A stretch of 64,000 nt of DNA. It comes from Nelumbo lutea (Eukaryota > Streptophyta > Magnoliopsida > Proteales > Nelumbonaceae). The DNA lies in assembly GCA_022828595.1 (NCBI GenBank), contig JAKGHH010000001.1, positions 120,664,999 through 120,728,998 on the forward strand, given 5' to 3'. A program made the position numbers and the translations under genes. The notes under the pieces are model-generated. The model did not search any database, was not told where the DNA came from, and worked only from the letters and a program-made list of their open reading frames with translations. The stretch's first letter is position 1. Each line of letters begins with the position of its first letter. Below, piece by piece: positions 24,981 to 36,081 of this stretch.

Positions 24981-25227
24981 TAGGAATGGCAACGGGGCAG
25001 GTTCAGGGCGGGGATTACATTCTCCCTCTCCAACCCCAACCCCAACCCCTAAATTATCCCCCATCCCCTATCACCGATACCTATTGGGGAAAGGAATTCT
25101 CTTCCATCCCCAACCCCAACGGGGATGAATTCCCCGTTGGAGACCTCCCTGATTACACGAAGAGTTTAGGAAGAGAGACTAAGACTGAGAGAAAGAGAGA
25201 GACAGAGAGAGAGAGAGAGAGGGGACC

Positions 25228-25560
25228 ATTGAGAGTAGCAGTCAGCAACGATAGATGTCTGACGGGCGATGACGACGGTGGTCAGCAGTGATAAACGAAG
25301 GAAGAATTAGGGTTTTAGTTTTAGTCACCACCTCTATCTTGTAGTCTGTTCAATTCTTTATTCTTTGAGTCTTTCTCTATCCTTTGTCGAGTGGTAGTCG
25401 GCGACGATAGACGTTCGGTGTCCAACGGGCATCAACGACAATAGGCGAAGGAAGAACTAGGGTTTTAGTTTCAGCCACCACCTCTGTTCTATAGACTGTA
25501 GTCTATTCAGTTCCTTCTTTGAGACTCTTTCCCTGTCCTCTGTTGAGTGGTAGTCAAGAG
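25228..25560. repeat. Tandem duplication of about 165 bp
   Basis: Segments beginning near 25228 and 25394 both run 'GTAGTCGGCGACGATAGACG ... AAGGAAGAA.TAGGGTTTTAGTTT ... CCACCACCTCT ... CTTTGAGTCTTTC..TATCCTTTGT'. This is a two-copy direct repeat inside the MITE-bounded segment. Confidence 0.7.
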
Positions 25561-25694
25561 TCTAGTCTTGAGAGTTTTTTAGAATTTTAGTTTTTGTCTT
25601 TTAATCTTTTACTTTTTTAATTCTTACTTTTTTGAGTTTTTATAATTTATATTTAATCAAATAAATGAATAATATAATATATATATATATATAT

Positions 25695-26303
25695 TGTTTG
25701 GGTTGTGGTTGAGCTAGCCCCGAGTGCCACGTATCACCTCCATGGCCGCCTTATCACCTCAGCCACATCAACACCGCATTACCTCTGTGGCTGCCATATC
25801 ACCTTGGCCACGTCAGCACCACATCATCTCCACGACCCAACTTATCTTTTCGGTCATGTAGGCACCACGTCATGTGGATAAGCGCAACCAAGATAGGAGA
25901 ACATCGTATGAATGGGGACAATTCCATTGGGCATTAGGTCTTATCCCGAAGACCTCGGCGGACAACCTCATCCCAATAACCCTGGAAGCCTCATCCGACC
26001 AAGACACAGATCCTTGGCTATAAAAAGGTACCTCCCGTTCAAGGTAAGGGATCCAACTCTTTTCAGACCCTTACTCTACTCGGAGTAGCACCATTCTCTA
26101 ACTACTCGGCCCGACCACCCACCTTTCTCGACTAACTTAAGCGTCAGAGTGTCTACTCAGGGATAACTCCTCGGGCCTCTAACTGTCTTCTTGGTTTCAA
26201 ATCTTGGAGCGCGGCTTCATCCTTCCACCTCGGCTCTACCCAGTTGATAGGATTTTCTGACTGCGACCCCGATTTAAGAACTACTTCGGATCGAGCAGTA
26301 TCA
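25695..26303 (+). mobile_element. Solo LTR (Ty3-type promoter region)
   Basis: 609 bp, starts TGTTTGGG and ends AGTATCA (TG...CA). It is flanked on both sides by TATAT (25690-25694 and 26304-26308), a 5-bp target duplication in an AT run. A TATA box CTATAAAAAGG lies at about 26018, followed by 'AAGGTAAGGGATCCAACTC' and 'TTAAGCGTCAGAGTGTC', a leader style seen in many plant Ty3 LTRs. There is no internal region, so it is a recombination remnant. The Ty3 assignment is inferred from the leader style. Confidence 0.7.
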
Positions 26304-26498
26304 TATATATATATATATATATATATCGGGGCTATGACGGGTGGGGATTGCATTCCCCATCCCTGCCCTTGAACCCGATCAGGGGTTCTGTGATAGCCCC
26401 ATCCCCGACCCCGACCCCTCCAAAGTACTCCTCATACCCGATCTCGTCGAATTGGGGAGCCCGGTACCCATCGGGGACGGGGAAATTTTCCACCCCTA

Positions 26499-26759
26499 CT
26501 TATATGTGATAATCCTGTAAATTTCAAATACCATAAAGACAATTACAAATTGGAAGGTTTTATATGTGGTAGTCATGTAATTTTTGAATAACATAGGGGC
26601 AATTACAAGTCAACCACATAAGGGGGTTTATCTTTATGTGGTATTCTTATAATTTCCAAGGAAAAAAAGGTAAAAATTACTGTTAGATTCCATTTCTTGA
26701 ATCATCAGACTTTCCTTATACACATTTTAGCTTAATATATTTACTAGCGGTGGGGGCCC
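26499..26759. repeat. 'GTGGCATTCTTGTAATTT'-type repeat, right part
   Basis: Continues the repeat interrupted by the MITE, with 'AAATTGGAAGGTTTTATATGTGG' at about 26548. It leads into the larger array to the right. Confidence 0.6.
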
Positions 26760-29330
26760 TACATTGCAGGGGCTCACTCATAAACTATCAGGCTCGAGCT
26801 CGATTCGAAATAGAGACTTGAGCTTGAGCTCGGCTCGAGTCAAAAGCTCAAAAATTCCAGCTTGGCTACCTTTGATTACTGGTTTCTCTAGCAGCCGAGG
26901 TCTCCCTCAATTGTCGAGGTGCCAAACCAAGGTCTTCCTCAACTGCTTAAGTGTTGAGCTGAGGTTTCGTTATCAGGCTCGAGCTCGATTCGAAATAGAG
27001 ACTTGAGCTCGAGCTTGGCTCAAGTCAAAAGCTCAAAAATTCTAGCTTGGCTACCTTTGATTACGGGTTTCTCTAGCAGTCGAGGTCTCCCTAGCAACCG
27101 AGGTTCCGAGCCGAGGTCTCCCTCAATTGTCGAGGTGCCAAACCAAGGTCTTCCTCAGCTACTTAAGTGTTGAGTTGAGTTTCGCTAGCAGGCGAGGTGT
27201 CGAGCTGAGGTCTCCCTTAGTTGACAAGGTGCCAAGCTGAGGTCTCCCTCAATTGTCGAGGTGCTGAGTCGAGATCTCCCTCAGTGACCAAGGTGCTGAG
27301 GTGACACCCTATGTACAAACTCGATTAGGCTTGTGAGACCTTTGATTGCAGGTCTGCCTACATTTGAGGTTCCAAGCCAAGGTCTCCCTCAATAGCCGAG
27401 GTCTCCCTCAACTGCTGAAGTGTCGAGTTGAGGTTTCCCTATCAGGTGAGGTGTCGAGTTGAGGTCTCCCTTAGTTGATGAGGTGCTGAACTGAGGTCTC
27501 CCTTAGTTGTCAAGGTGTTGAGCTGAGGTCTCCCTTAGTGGTCGAGGTGTCGTCTAGCTTGAGCTCGAGCTCGGCTTAGCTCAAGCTCGACTGCCTTTGA
27601 TTGCAGGTTCCCTAGCAGCTAAGGTCTCCCTCAGTTGGAGAGGGAGTGGCATTCTTGTAATTTATAAGGAGAGAGAGAGTGTCATTCTTGTAATTTGAAA
27701 GAAAAAAAGCAAGAGAGAGTGGCATTCTTGCAATTTCAAAGAAAAAAAAAGCAAGAGAGAGAGAGAGTTGGTAGAGAGTGGTATTCTTGTAATTTGAAAG
27801 GAAAATAAGCAAATTTACTATTAGGTTCCATTTCTTGCCTTCTCAAGCCTTCATTCATACACATTCCAACTTAATGTATTTACTAGTGGAGGGGACCCTG
27901 CATTGTAGGGGCTCGTACATAAACTATTAGACTCGAGCTCGACTACCTTTGGTTGTAGGTCTCTCAAGAAATCGAGGTGCCGAGTCGAGGTCTCCCTCAA
28001 TTGCCAAGGTGCTAAATCGAGGTCTCCATCAGCTGTTGAAGTGTCGAGCTAAGGTTTCCCTAGCAAGTGAGGTGTCGAGCTAAGGTCTCCCTTAGTTGAC
28101 AAAGTGTCGAACTGAGATCTCCCTTAGTTGTCGAGGTGTTGAGCCGAGATCTCCCTCAATGATCGAGGTGTTGAGCTGAGGTCTCCCTCAATAGTCGATG
28201 TATTGTCTAGCTCGAGCTCAATTTGAATTAGTGACTTGCGCTTGAGCTCAGAAGTTTGAGCTCGACTCTGCTTGAACTCAACTACCTTTGATTGCATGTC
28301 CCCTAGCAACAGAGATGCTGAGCTGAGGTTTCCCTCAATCGGAGAGAGTGACATTCTTATAATTTATAAGGAGAGAGAGAGAGAGAGGTGGCATTTTTGT
28401 AATTTGTAAGAAAAAGAGAAAGAGAGTTAGTAGGAGAGAGTGGCATTCTTGTAATTTGAAAGAAAAAAAGCAAAAGAGAAATGGTAGAGAGTGGCATTCT
28501 TATAATTTCTATGACAAAAAGGCAAAAAATAATGTTGGATTCCATTTCCCTCATCCTCAGGCCTTCTTAAGTACACATTTGAGCTTAATATATTTATATA
28601 GATATTGATATTGATATCACTCATAAACTGTCAGGCTCGAGCTCACTTCGAATTAGAGACTTGACTCGAGCTCGGCTACCTTTGATTGTAAGTCTCTCAA
28701 GCAGCCAAAGTGTCGAGTCGAGGTCTTCCTCAATTGCCGAGGTTCCAAACTGAGGTCTCTCTCAGTTGTTGAAGTGTCGAGCTGAGGTTTCTCTAGCAGG
28801 CGAGGTGTCGAGCTAAGGTCTCACTTAATTGACAAGGTGTCAAGTTGAGGTCTCCCTCAGTTGTCGAGGTGTTGAGCCGAGATCTCCCTCAGTGACCAAG
28901 GTGCCGAGCTGAGGTCTCCCTCAATGGTTGAGGTGCCGTTTAGCTTGAGTTCGATTCGAATTAGAGACTTGAGCTTGAGCTTAGAAATTCGAGTTCAACT
29001 CGACTACCTTTGATTGTAGGTCCCCTAGCAGTTGAGATGTCGATTTGAGATCTCCCTCAATTGGAGAGAGAGTAACATTCTTGTAATTTATAAGGAGAGA
29101 GAGATGACATAAGAGAGAGGAATGACATTCTTGTAATTTATAAGAAAAAGAGAGAGAAAATTAGTAGGAGAGAGAGTGACATTATTGTAATTTGAAAGAA
29201 AAAAAAAACAAGAGAGAGAGAATTGGTGGCATAGAGTGAGATTCTTGTAATTTAAAAGAAAAAAAGCAAAAGAGGGAGTTAGTAGAAAATGGTATTATTA
29301 TAATTTTTTAAATTAAAAAGATAAAAAAGA
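26760..29330. repeat. Multi-level tandem array of a roughly 33-bp unit
   Basis: Basic unit is about 33 bp, such as 'GTCGAGGTGTTGAG' plus 'CTGAGGTCTCCCTCAG'. Blocks of these units alternate with a 'GGCTCGAGCTCGATTCGAA..AGAGACTTGAGC ... CTACCTTTGATTGCAGGTC' segment (about 26790, 26972, 27555, 27935, 28205, 28635, 28945) and, from about 27630, with GA-rich 'GTGGCATTCTTGTAATTT(G/A)(A/T)AAG' stretches. The larger period is about 650-730 bp. Short translated frames are composition artefacts. I do not recognise this repeat. Confidence 0.8.
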
Positions 29331-29949
29331 TTGCAATTTTTGAATAGTACACATTTTTTGTAATTAATATAAATATATAGATATTGATATAAGTATTTGT
29401 ACCACTTCTAAATTGAGCCTATATTACCATCAAATCTGAATCTCATTCCTGACTTGAAATTTGAAACCTCAGGTTGTTAAGCTCTTAAGTGCTGTGTGTG
29501 CTGATGTGATTTAAAGTTGCGAGAAATGAGACGCATGATTTGACAATATATATATAACAGATCGAGACGATGGAAGTGGGAGTGGAGAATCGTATAACGT
29601 TATAAGCCGGTGTCCGGTGAAAAAAGAAAAGATCACATCATCCGGTTAGTATTTGATTAAAACACTTTGCGTGTTCAAAAATCACTCTGGTCGCAGAAAA
29701 TGTGAGGTCGTTGATGAAACCATGAAATCAATTTAAACAGCACAGACTCATTGTCACTTTGTCAGTGGTGAGGTGGGGCCTAAGGGGAAGCTTTCTGGAG
29801 GGCCCACCATTCCAACTTCATCTCCAAATGGAAGGCAAGATATGTCATGATGTCATATGTTGTGATGTTGGGATTAGTTGAGACTTGAAAATGACACCCA
29901 CACGCACTATAGAGTCTAGATTGTAGATTGTAGAAAGTTCTTCCTCTTC
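29331..29949. other. Non-repeat region upstream of the putative first exon
   Basis: Ordinary sequence between the array and the CT-rich leader below. It could contain the promoter of the phosphatase-like gene, but I see no decisive element. Confidence 0.4.
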
Positions 29950-30239
29950 CCACTGTCACTATCTCACCTTCCCCTCACGGTACCGGCTTTTCCACTTCAG
30001 CTCTCACAGTCTCATCGTGGATGACTGGATTCCCCACCATTGGCCTCCAATCTCCATATTTATTTCGTGCCTGAGCTTCACTACTCACTCCCTTCGCGTG
30101 CTCAGCCATCGTCAGCTCTTCTCTCTCCTTTTTTGCTGTTCCTCCACCTCACCCCTTCTCTCTTAATTCATAGGCAATTAATAAGAAGAGACTTGCTTGT
30201 TTTCGTTCATGGTGGATTGCAACGACGTTTCTTGTACAG
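29950..30239 (+). CDS. Putative 5' exon of the phosphoglycerate-mutase-like gene
   Basis: A CT-rich stretch resembling a plant 5' leader ends in ATGGTGGATTGCAACGACG..TTGTACAG followed by a GT donor at 30240. From the ATG at 30209 there are 10 codons plus one base (MVDCNDVSCT + G). Joining this base to the exon at 50332 gives GAT and keeps the frame into MDNTAGSSLYP. The alternative is that translation starts at the internal ATG at 50334 and this exon is only untranslated leader, or that it belongs to another gene. A transcript is needed to decide. The implied intron is about 20.1 kb, mostly transposons. Confidence 0.4.
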
Positions 30240-31174
30240 GTTATCTCTTCATCCTTCACTCTAAATTGTTTCTTTCTTGCTTCAATTTCTCTTTTCCTCG
30301 GTTGCGTGCTTATAATATAGGAATGAGTGGCACTTGAACTCCTTTAATCGTTTCCCTTTATCGAGTAATGTCCAATCTTTTTTTTTAGTTTTGACAATGC
30401 GGGGATTTATGTCATCAAGTTGTGCTTCAAGTTTGGTTCTCTAATTGTTAATGCCTTATCTGATTGTGATTTGATATTATTTGATCTGGTTTTCCCCACT
30501 TAAGCTCTATATTTCCTTGTAGATTATCGAAAAAAATATTGTGTGTTTCCACATTTTCAAATGATCTATGCTTCTTTTGCCAAAGTCCGTTCTGAATATG
30601 TTGAGGACATTATACGGTAGGGTCTAGGTTCGGTTATTTGTAAGAGTATCAGGGATTTGCGAGGAACCTAACTTAGGCAGAAGATTAGTCTTACGACTGC
30701 CTGTTTTATTTATCAGTTTATTGGTGTGGTGTACCACATATATGAGCGTGGTTTGGATGGACAAACCGTTTAAGTAGCTGACCTTTAAATGTATTCTGTT
30801 AGAGAATCTTGTCTTTTCTGTTATCAAACTATTTGCAAATTCAGCATGTGGCATAATGATCATAATTTTAGAAATTCCCAATGAATATCAATATATCATC
30901 ATTGAAAATCAAAGGACAAGTAGAAAATATTCCATTGTATTAGCTCACTAGATTTACATACAATTTCTATAAAATTATGTCTAATTCAAAGTATTACCCT
31001 CTTTATTTTATTAATTCAGGAAAATTTATTTAGTCACTATTAATTAGGCATGTATGAGAAGAGGTCAAATAGTTTAAGTTGTTTGCAGATGGCATAATCT
31101 TTTGCTAGGAGATGCAAGACTAGAAGCATTAAGGAACATTTTTAGAGTTACAGGTTTTATTTTATTTTATTATA
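30240..31174 (+). other. Probable start of intron 1
   Basis: T-rich, non-coding sequence after a good donor (GTTATC). No transposon feature before the LINE tail at about 31175. Confidence 0.4.
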
Positions 31175-31476
31175 TATATATATATATACAAGGGGAGATT
31201 AACAAACAACACACAGAAAAGAGAAATTTAGAGCATCTACTAACAAAAGAAGATTAAAGTCCCATACATCCAATGTAGACCCATGAGAAATTGAGCGTGC
31301 CCCTCATTGGCCAACCAATCTGCTTTTTGCTTTCCTTCTCTGTAGGTATGGTTATACGTAATGGAGCATCCTGAGTGAGTAGCTATCTTCTTGCATTCCT
31401 CTATCATCACTTGCCATCTCCATGATGGCTCACTTGATCCTTTAAGGGCTTCTATAATCACATTTAAGTCTCCTCC
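31175..31476 (-). mobile_element. LINE C, 3' segment (RNase H end and tail)
   Basis: Minus strand. Carries the C-terminal part of a LINE RNase H-like domain (NVIIEALKGSSEPSWRWQV, then '..HTYREGKQKADWLANEG', frame 31240-31461) and a T-rich plus-strand run at about 31150-31190 as the tail. The reading frame continues without loss into the segment at 37885 once element B and one copy of its target duplication are removed. Confidence 0.85.
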
Positions 31477-31552
31477 TATTAGGAATCTGCCTAACTCAGG
31501 GTTCTTTCAAGGGAACCGGTCTCCAGAGAAAAACAAAGAGAGAAAGGGGGAG

Positions 31553-31967
31553 AAAGATGTTTGCCCCATTGGGAAAAGATTTTTCAACTGTTTTAACCAT
31601 TGAATCCCTAATACAATATTTGCCCCACTCGGCTCCAATGGATAGAGCTCCAATGTAAATTTTTGGACCAAAATACTACATCAATACTAGTACGAATACC
31701 ATCACAGTGTAGTGAGGTTCCATTGGCTACGTGGACCTTGAATGCTACTATGGGCTGAATTAGCAACCCCGACTGTTTAACCAAGACACTTGTCATGAAG
31801 TTTAGGATGCTTTCATTATCACTAAGGATTGTTACCTGACGATTCTTCACCAAGCCTCTCATGGTTTGGAGTGATGAAAGCCTAGCTACTGCTTGGAGTG
31901 AAATTTCTAGTTCAGTAGGTTGGATTTCTGTCCACTCTTGCTTATCTTGTTCCATCATTCCTATCAA
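31553..31967 (-). pseudogene. Ty3 element B aspartic protease remnant
   Basis: Reads 'ELEISLQAVARLSSLQTMRG', 'KNRQVTILSDNES' and 'QPIVAFKVHVANGTSLHC', the order seen in plant Ty3 proteases. The catalytic D-S/T-G position appears as SDNES. A further 'NIVLGIQWLKQL' block follows in another frame around 31580-31610, after which sequence passes straight into the LTR remnant. Confidence 0.7.
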
Positions 31968-32498
31968 TCCCTCATTGCCTTCATACTCCTCATCAATCTG
32001 GAGAACAAATGCTTGTTGTGTCTTAAATCAATGACCAGGTCCGAACCTTTCTTCATAATTGTAGAAGAGACCTTTGTCTTTGCGTGCCTACATCTCGGCC
32101 CATGATAGTTTTTTGAAAGGCATGAGAGGAAGACCTGAGGTTGGGTTTTCTCAATATGCTTCCTTCTTTATTGGGCCCTGTTACTGGCCCATCAGGTCGT
32201 GAGAGTATTAGTGGTTTCACTGTTGGAGCCCATGTCTGATGGATTCTCCTTGCCCTCATCGTTTTTTCTTCTTGGATTCGACAAGGGCTGCAACAACTAA
32301 TACAAATGCAGGTTGCATCACCTTCTCCTCTAGCCGCAATTCTTTCTTGAGGCATCCCATGAATGCCCCTACCAAGGCTCTCTCCAGCTATCTTTGCACC
32401 CTGCTTGCCAATCTTTCGAACTCCATCTGGTACTCCTTACGCCGCCAATCTGCCTTAGTTTTACAAGATTCTCATCAAAATCTTCATAGCCTAAAGCT

Positions 32499-32870
32499 TC
32501 AAATATACATAGAGGGTGTTGATGAAGAAGATCCAAGAAGGTCTGCTTCCCCTTCTAGGTGAAGGGATGCAAGAGCTACTTGATTGTGTCTTGGTGTTTC
32601 ATTGTACTCAAAGAATCTTTCAACCTTGTAGATCCAAGAAATCAGATCGGTCCCAAATAAGATTGGGAAGATCAGCTTGGTTTTCTTGTTTTTGCTTGAG
32701 CTTCCCCATCGACTATTGCCTTTGCTACCTCCTTGCTTGATGTCCCTACCCACTTCCAGCATGCTTTGTTCCAAATGACGTAGGAAAATTGTCATTATTT
32801 CTTTGTTTTCCCATACACCACAGAAGACACAATGTAGCTCAACCTCCACTTGATTGACCCTTGCCTCCAT
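32499..32870 (-). pseudogene. Ty3 element B gag fragment
   Basis: Starts MEARVNQVEVEL and contains 'KLIFPILFGTDLISWIYKVERFFEY' split across the conserved Retrotrans_gag block, then 'VALASLHLEGEA'. Full Ty3 gag is several hundred residues; here the zinc-knuckle region is missing. Copia A inserted just upstream of this start, separating it from the primer-binding site. Confidence 0.75.
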
Positions 32871-32881
32871 GGATGCGACTC

Positions 32882-33234
32882 TGTTAGGTGTTGGCCATAG
32901 TTTCAGCTAACTTTGGGTGCATGCAAAGTGGAGAAATTATTCTAGAACAAAGGATTTACATGCAACAGATTGAAGTAAGGCAAAGAAAAAAATAGAGCAA
33001 GAAAAGGGCTAAAATCTTCTTCTTACATATTCTGATTTCTTGCAAAGAGTAATACAAGAAGATGGCTTCTTGAGCAAGCCAAATAGAAGCTTCTTCTATA
33101 CATTCCTTACAACTAACCCAAGTTAACAAAAAAAAGTGAAAAAGACCCAACTAAAGTTACTTTTTACATGCTGTGGAAGAAGACAAAATAGAACATAAAA
33201 ATCATTTTAACATTTCAATACATTAACTGTAACA
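32882..33234 (-). repeat. Copia A 3' LTR
   Basis: 353 bp. Pairs with 37220-37571; both begin TGTTAGGTGTTGGC on the plus strand and end TAACA. Confidence 0.9.
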
Positions 33235-33335
33235 TTCTCCCCTTTAATGTACTGCTGTTGAACTCCCAATGCTTCTCTTAATTCTTCAAACTTTTCTCTT
33301 GCCAATGGCTTGGTGAAAATATCAGCTAATTGTTC

Positions 33336-33947
33336 TTAGGTTCTGCAATACAGTAGTTCAATTTCTCCATCTTCAGTGGCAACTCGAATGAAGTAATGTT
33401 TGAAAGCAATGTGCTTTGTTTTGCCATGAAAACATGGGCTCTCTGACATAACAATGGCAGATTTATTGTCGCAGTGGATTACCGTTGCATTCTTTTGCTT
33501 CTCATTAATATCTTCCATAATTATTCTAAGCCAAATTGTTTGAAATGTTGCCATTGAGGCTGAAACATACTCTACTTCTGCTGAAGATTGAGCCATTGAT
33601 TTTTTCTTCTTTGAGCACCAAGAAAACATACCACCACCAAAGGAAAAACAATAACTAGAGGTGCTCTTCATATCATCAACACATCCTCCCCAATCACTAC
33701 CACAAAAACCAACCAATCTCACTTCATTTCTTTTGTCATATTTAATTCCATAATCCATGGTGCCTTGCACATACCTTAGCATTCTTTTTGCAGCTCCAAA
33801 ATGAATGTGTTTGGGATTGTTCATAAATTTGGATAGTAAACTTGCAGCAAACATAATGCCGGGCCTTGTAGTAATGATATAGAACAAGTTTCCAACCAAA
33901 CTTCTATACGAAGTTTCATCCACTTTCTTACCACCATCTTCTTTCAT
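33336..33947 (-). pseudogene. Copia A RNase H domain
   Basis: 203 codons reading '..SYRSLVGNLFYIITTRPGI', 'FCGSDWGGCVDDMKSTSSYCF', 'SWCSKKKKSMAQSSAEVEY' and 'KHIAFKHYFIR'. These are the end of RT and the Copia RNase H with its catalytic acidic positions. The frame has lost its link to RT upstream. Confidence 0.85.
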
Positions 33948-34139
33948 TAATTTTCCACTGACAACTAGTGGAGTAGCTACAGGTTTTCATCCAAACATTC
34001 TTAATTTTTTGAAAACTTTTTCAATGTATTTACTTTGACAAATGAATACACCACCATCACTTTGATAAATTTCAATACCAAGAAAGTGATGCAACAGTTC
34101 CATATCACTCATTTCATATTTTTCACCATTTCATTTTTG

Positions 34140-34811
34140 AAATCTCTAATCGTTTTCATATTATTTCTAGTAGAAACCAATCATCAACATAAAGAGCAAC
34201 AATGAGAACATCATCCATGCCTTATTTCTTTACATACAAAGTAGGCTCTTTCGTGCTTTTCATGAACCTTTTCTCAACAAAGTAGGCATCAATTTGGCTA
34301 TACCACGCTCTTGGTGCTTGTTTTAACTTATATAGGGCCTTATTCAACTTATACACCTTTTCTTCTTTTCCTTGAATCACAAAGCCTTGTGGTTGTTTTA
34401 CATACACATCTTCTTTTAATTCCTCATTCAAGAAAGTTGACTTAGCATCAAGTTGCCATAACAACCAACCTTTGTGAGCAATAAGTGCACTGAGAGCTCT
34501 AATAATATCCAACCGTGCTACAGGAGCAAAAGTTTCAAAGTAATCAACATTGGGCTGTTGTGCATAGCCCTTGGCAACCACCTTGCTTTGTGTCTTTGCA
34601 CAGAACCGTCAGAATTATATTTCCCTTTGTAGACCCATTTAACACCAATCACTTCTTTGTTGTTTGGTCTATCAAACAATTCCCAAGTTTTATTCTTTTC
34701 TATGATAGTAACTTCCTCATCCATTGCCTTTTTCCAAGTTTCTTCCTTAACAACTTTTTCAAAGCTTTCTAGTTCCATAAGGCAGAAATTGCATATTGCA
34801 TAAATAAGCAC
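34140..34811 (-). pseudogene. Copia A reverse transcriptase
   Basis: Frames 34518-34811 and 34222-34581 read 'WKKAMDEEVTIIEKNKTWEL', 'VKWVYKGKYNSDGSVQRHKA', 'ETFAPVARLDIIRAL', 'LWQLDAKSTFLNEELKEDVY' and 'KQAPRAWYSQID'. The YVDD catalytic motif is visible at about 34187-34198. A frameshift at about 34565 and stops after YVDD inactivate it. The usual 'LDVKNAFLNG' has K-S-T in place of K-N-A. Confidence 0.85.
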
Positions 34812-35257
34812 TCAATCTCCTCATTTTTCTTGGAGTTGAGCTAGATGAAGATGAGCTTGAACTTGGAGATGATTGAAAGGTTCCTTCATCATTTTGAGTT
34901 GTATTCTCTCTCAAACTAAACATGGTAACATGTTTTTCTTCATTCTTGCTTTCAATTCCAAACAGCTTTCTCGTCAAACAATACAATACATTTCTACTAA
35001 TAATCATATTGTTCATTTTCAAACGATACAGCCTATAACCCTTTGACATAGAGTTATATCCAACAAAAATACACTTCTCAGTTGTTTCATCAAGCATTAA
35101 TCTATTCTCTTTTGGAATTTGGGCATAACATACACTACCAAGCACTTTTAAATGTCTAACTAATGGTTTTCTTTAACTCCAAGCTTCCAATAAAGTCATT
35201 CCTTTAATAGCAAAAGTGGGGCGTTGATTCATCAAATACACAACTATGTTAACAGCT

Positions 35258-35912
35258 TCAGCCCACAAATTTTTTAGGAAGTTCCTTTTCATTTAGCATG
35301 TATTTAGCCATCTCCATCACAGCTTGATTCCTCCTCTCCAATACTCCACTTTGTTGAGGAGTATAACGAACTGTAAGTTGCCTTTCCAATCCTTCATCTT
35401 CACAAAATTTGTCAAATTCATTTGGAGTGTACTCTTTGCCACGGATCATTTCTCAATTTTTTTAATGTAACAATCACTTTGTTTCTCAACAAGACATTTA
35501 AATTTCTTGAAAATAGTAAACACATCAGATTTTCCCTCATAAAATAAACCCAAGTCATGAGAGTACAATCATCAATAAAAAGAATGAAGTACCTGTTTTG
35601 GGAGTGAGAGGGAGTGCTCATGGGTCCACTGGTATAAACTAATTTCAGCACTTTGTTTGCTCTCAATGCAACTCCTTTTGGAAATGGTTGTTGGTGCTGC
35701 TTTCCTAGTGCACAACCTTCACAGACTTCATGCTTTTCTTCAATGTTTGGGAGCCTTTGAACCATCTCCTTTTGTGATAGCAACTTCAGCCCCTTGAAAT
35801 TTAGGTGGCCAAATCTTCTATGCCATAGCCATGACTCATTAATCTCTTTGGCATTCATAGCAACCTTTCTTGCATAATTAAAAATTAGAGGAAAGTTTCT
35901 ATTTGTCTTCAT
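35258..35912 (-). pseudogene. Copia A integrase region
   Basis: 35418-35912 has the pre-integrase zinc block ('WLWHRRFGHLNFKGL' ... 'CEGCALGKQHQQPF') and the start of the rve core ('RYFILFIDDCT'). 35258-35449 has 'RYTPQQSGVLERRNQAVMEM', the conserved block around the catalytic glutamate. A frameshift lies between them near 35440. Confidence 0.85.
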
Positions 35913-36081
35913 TTTCCCATTTTCACCACATGTTTCTCATGGTCATAAATAGTACAACTAAGAAGATTCTCATTCAACTCAGGTACAAATTACACATCAT
36001 GTATAAGCCTTCTTCCTTTATTTGTTTCAACCCCAATTGTGCCTTTTCCCTTTATTTTAACAATTTCTCCATTTCCCAACT

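Larger units (their letters stand above)
24981..26498. mobile_element. Second copy of the 20842 MITE family, expanded by later insertions
   Basis: Begins TAGGAATGGCAA and ends TTTTCCACCCCTA. Left and right flanks are tttatatg (24973-24980) and cttatatg (26499-26506), a 7/8 target duplication. G/C-rich arms (24981-25145 and about 26330-26498) match the family style of the copy at 20842. The centre has been enlarged by a duplicated GA-rich segment and by a solo LTR at 25695-26303. Confidence 0.75.

Noticed and set aside
26760..29330. CRISPR-like direct repeats
   Set aside because: Plant nuclear context, diverged units with no uniform unique spacers, and no cas genes.
30040..30264. 74-codon frame in the putative leader exon
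   Set aside because: It needs a TTG start and runs through the GT donor at 30240. The CT-rich composition fits an untranslated leader better.
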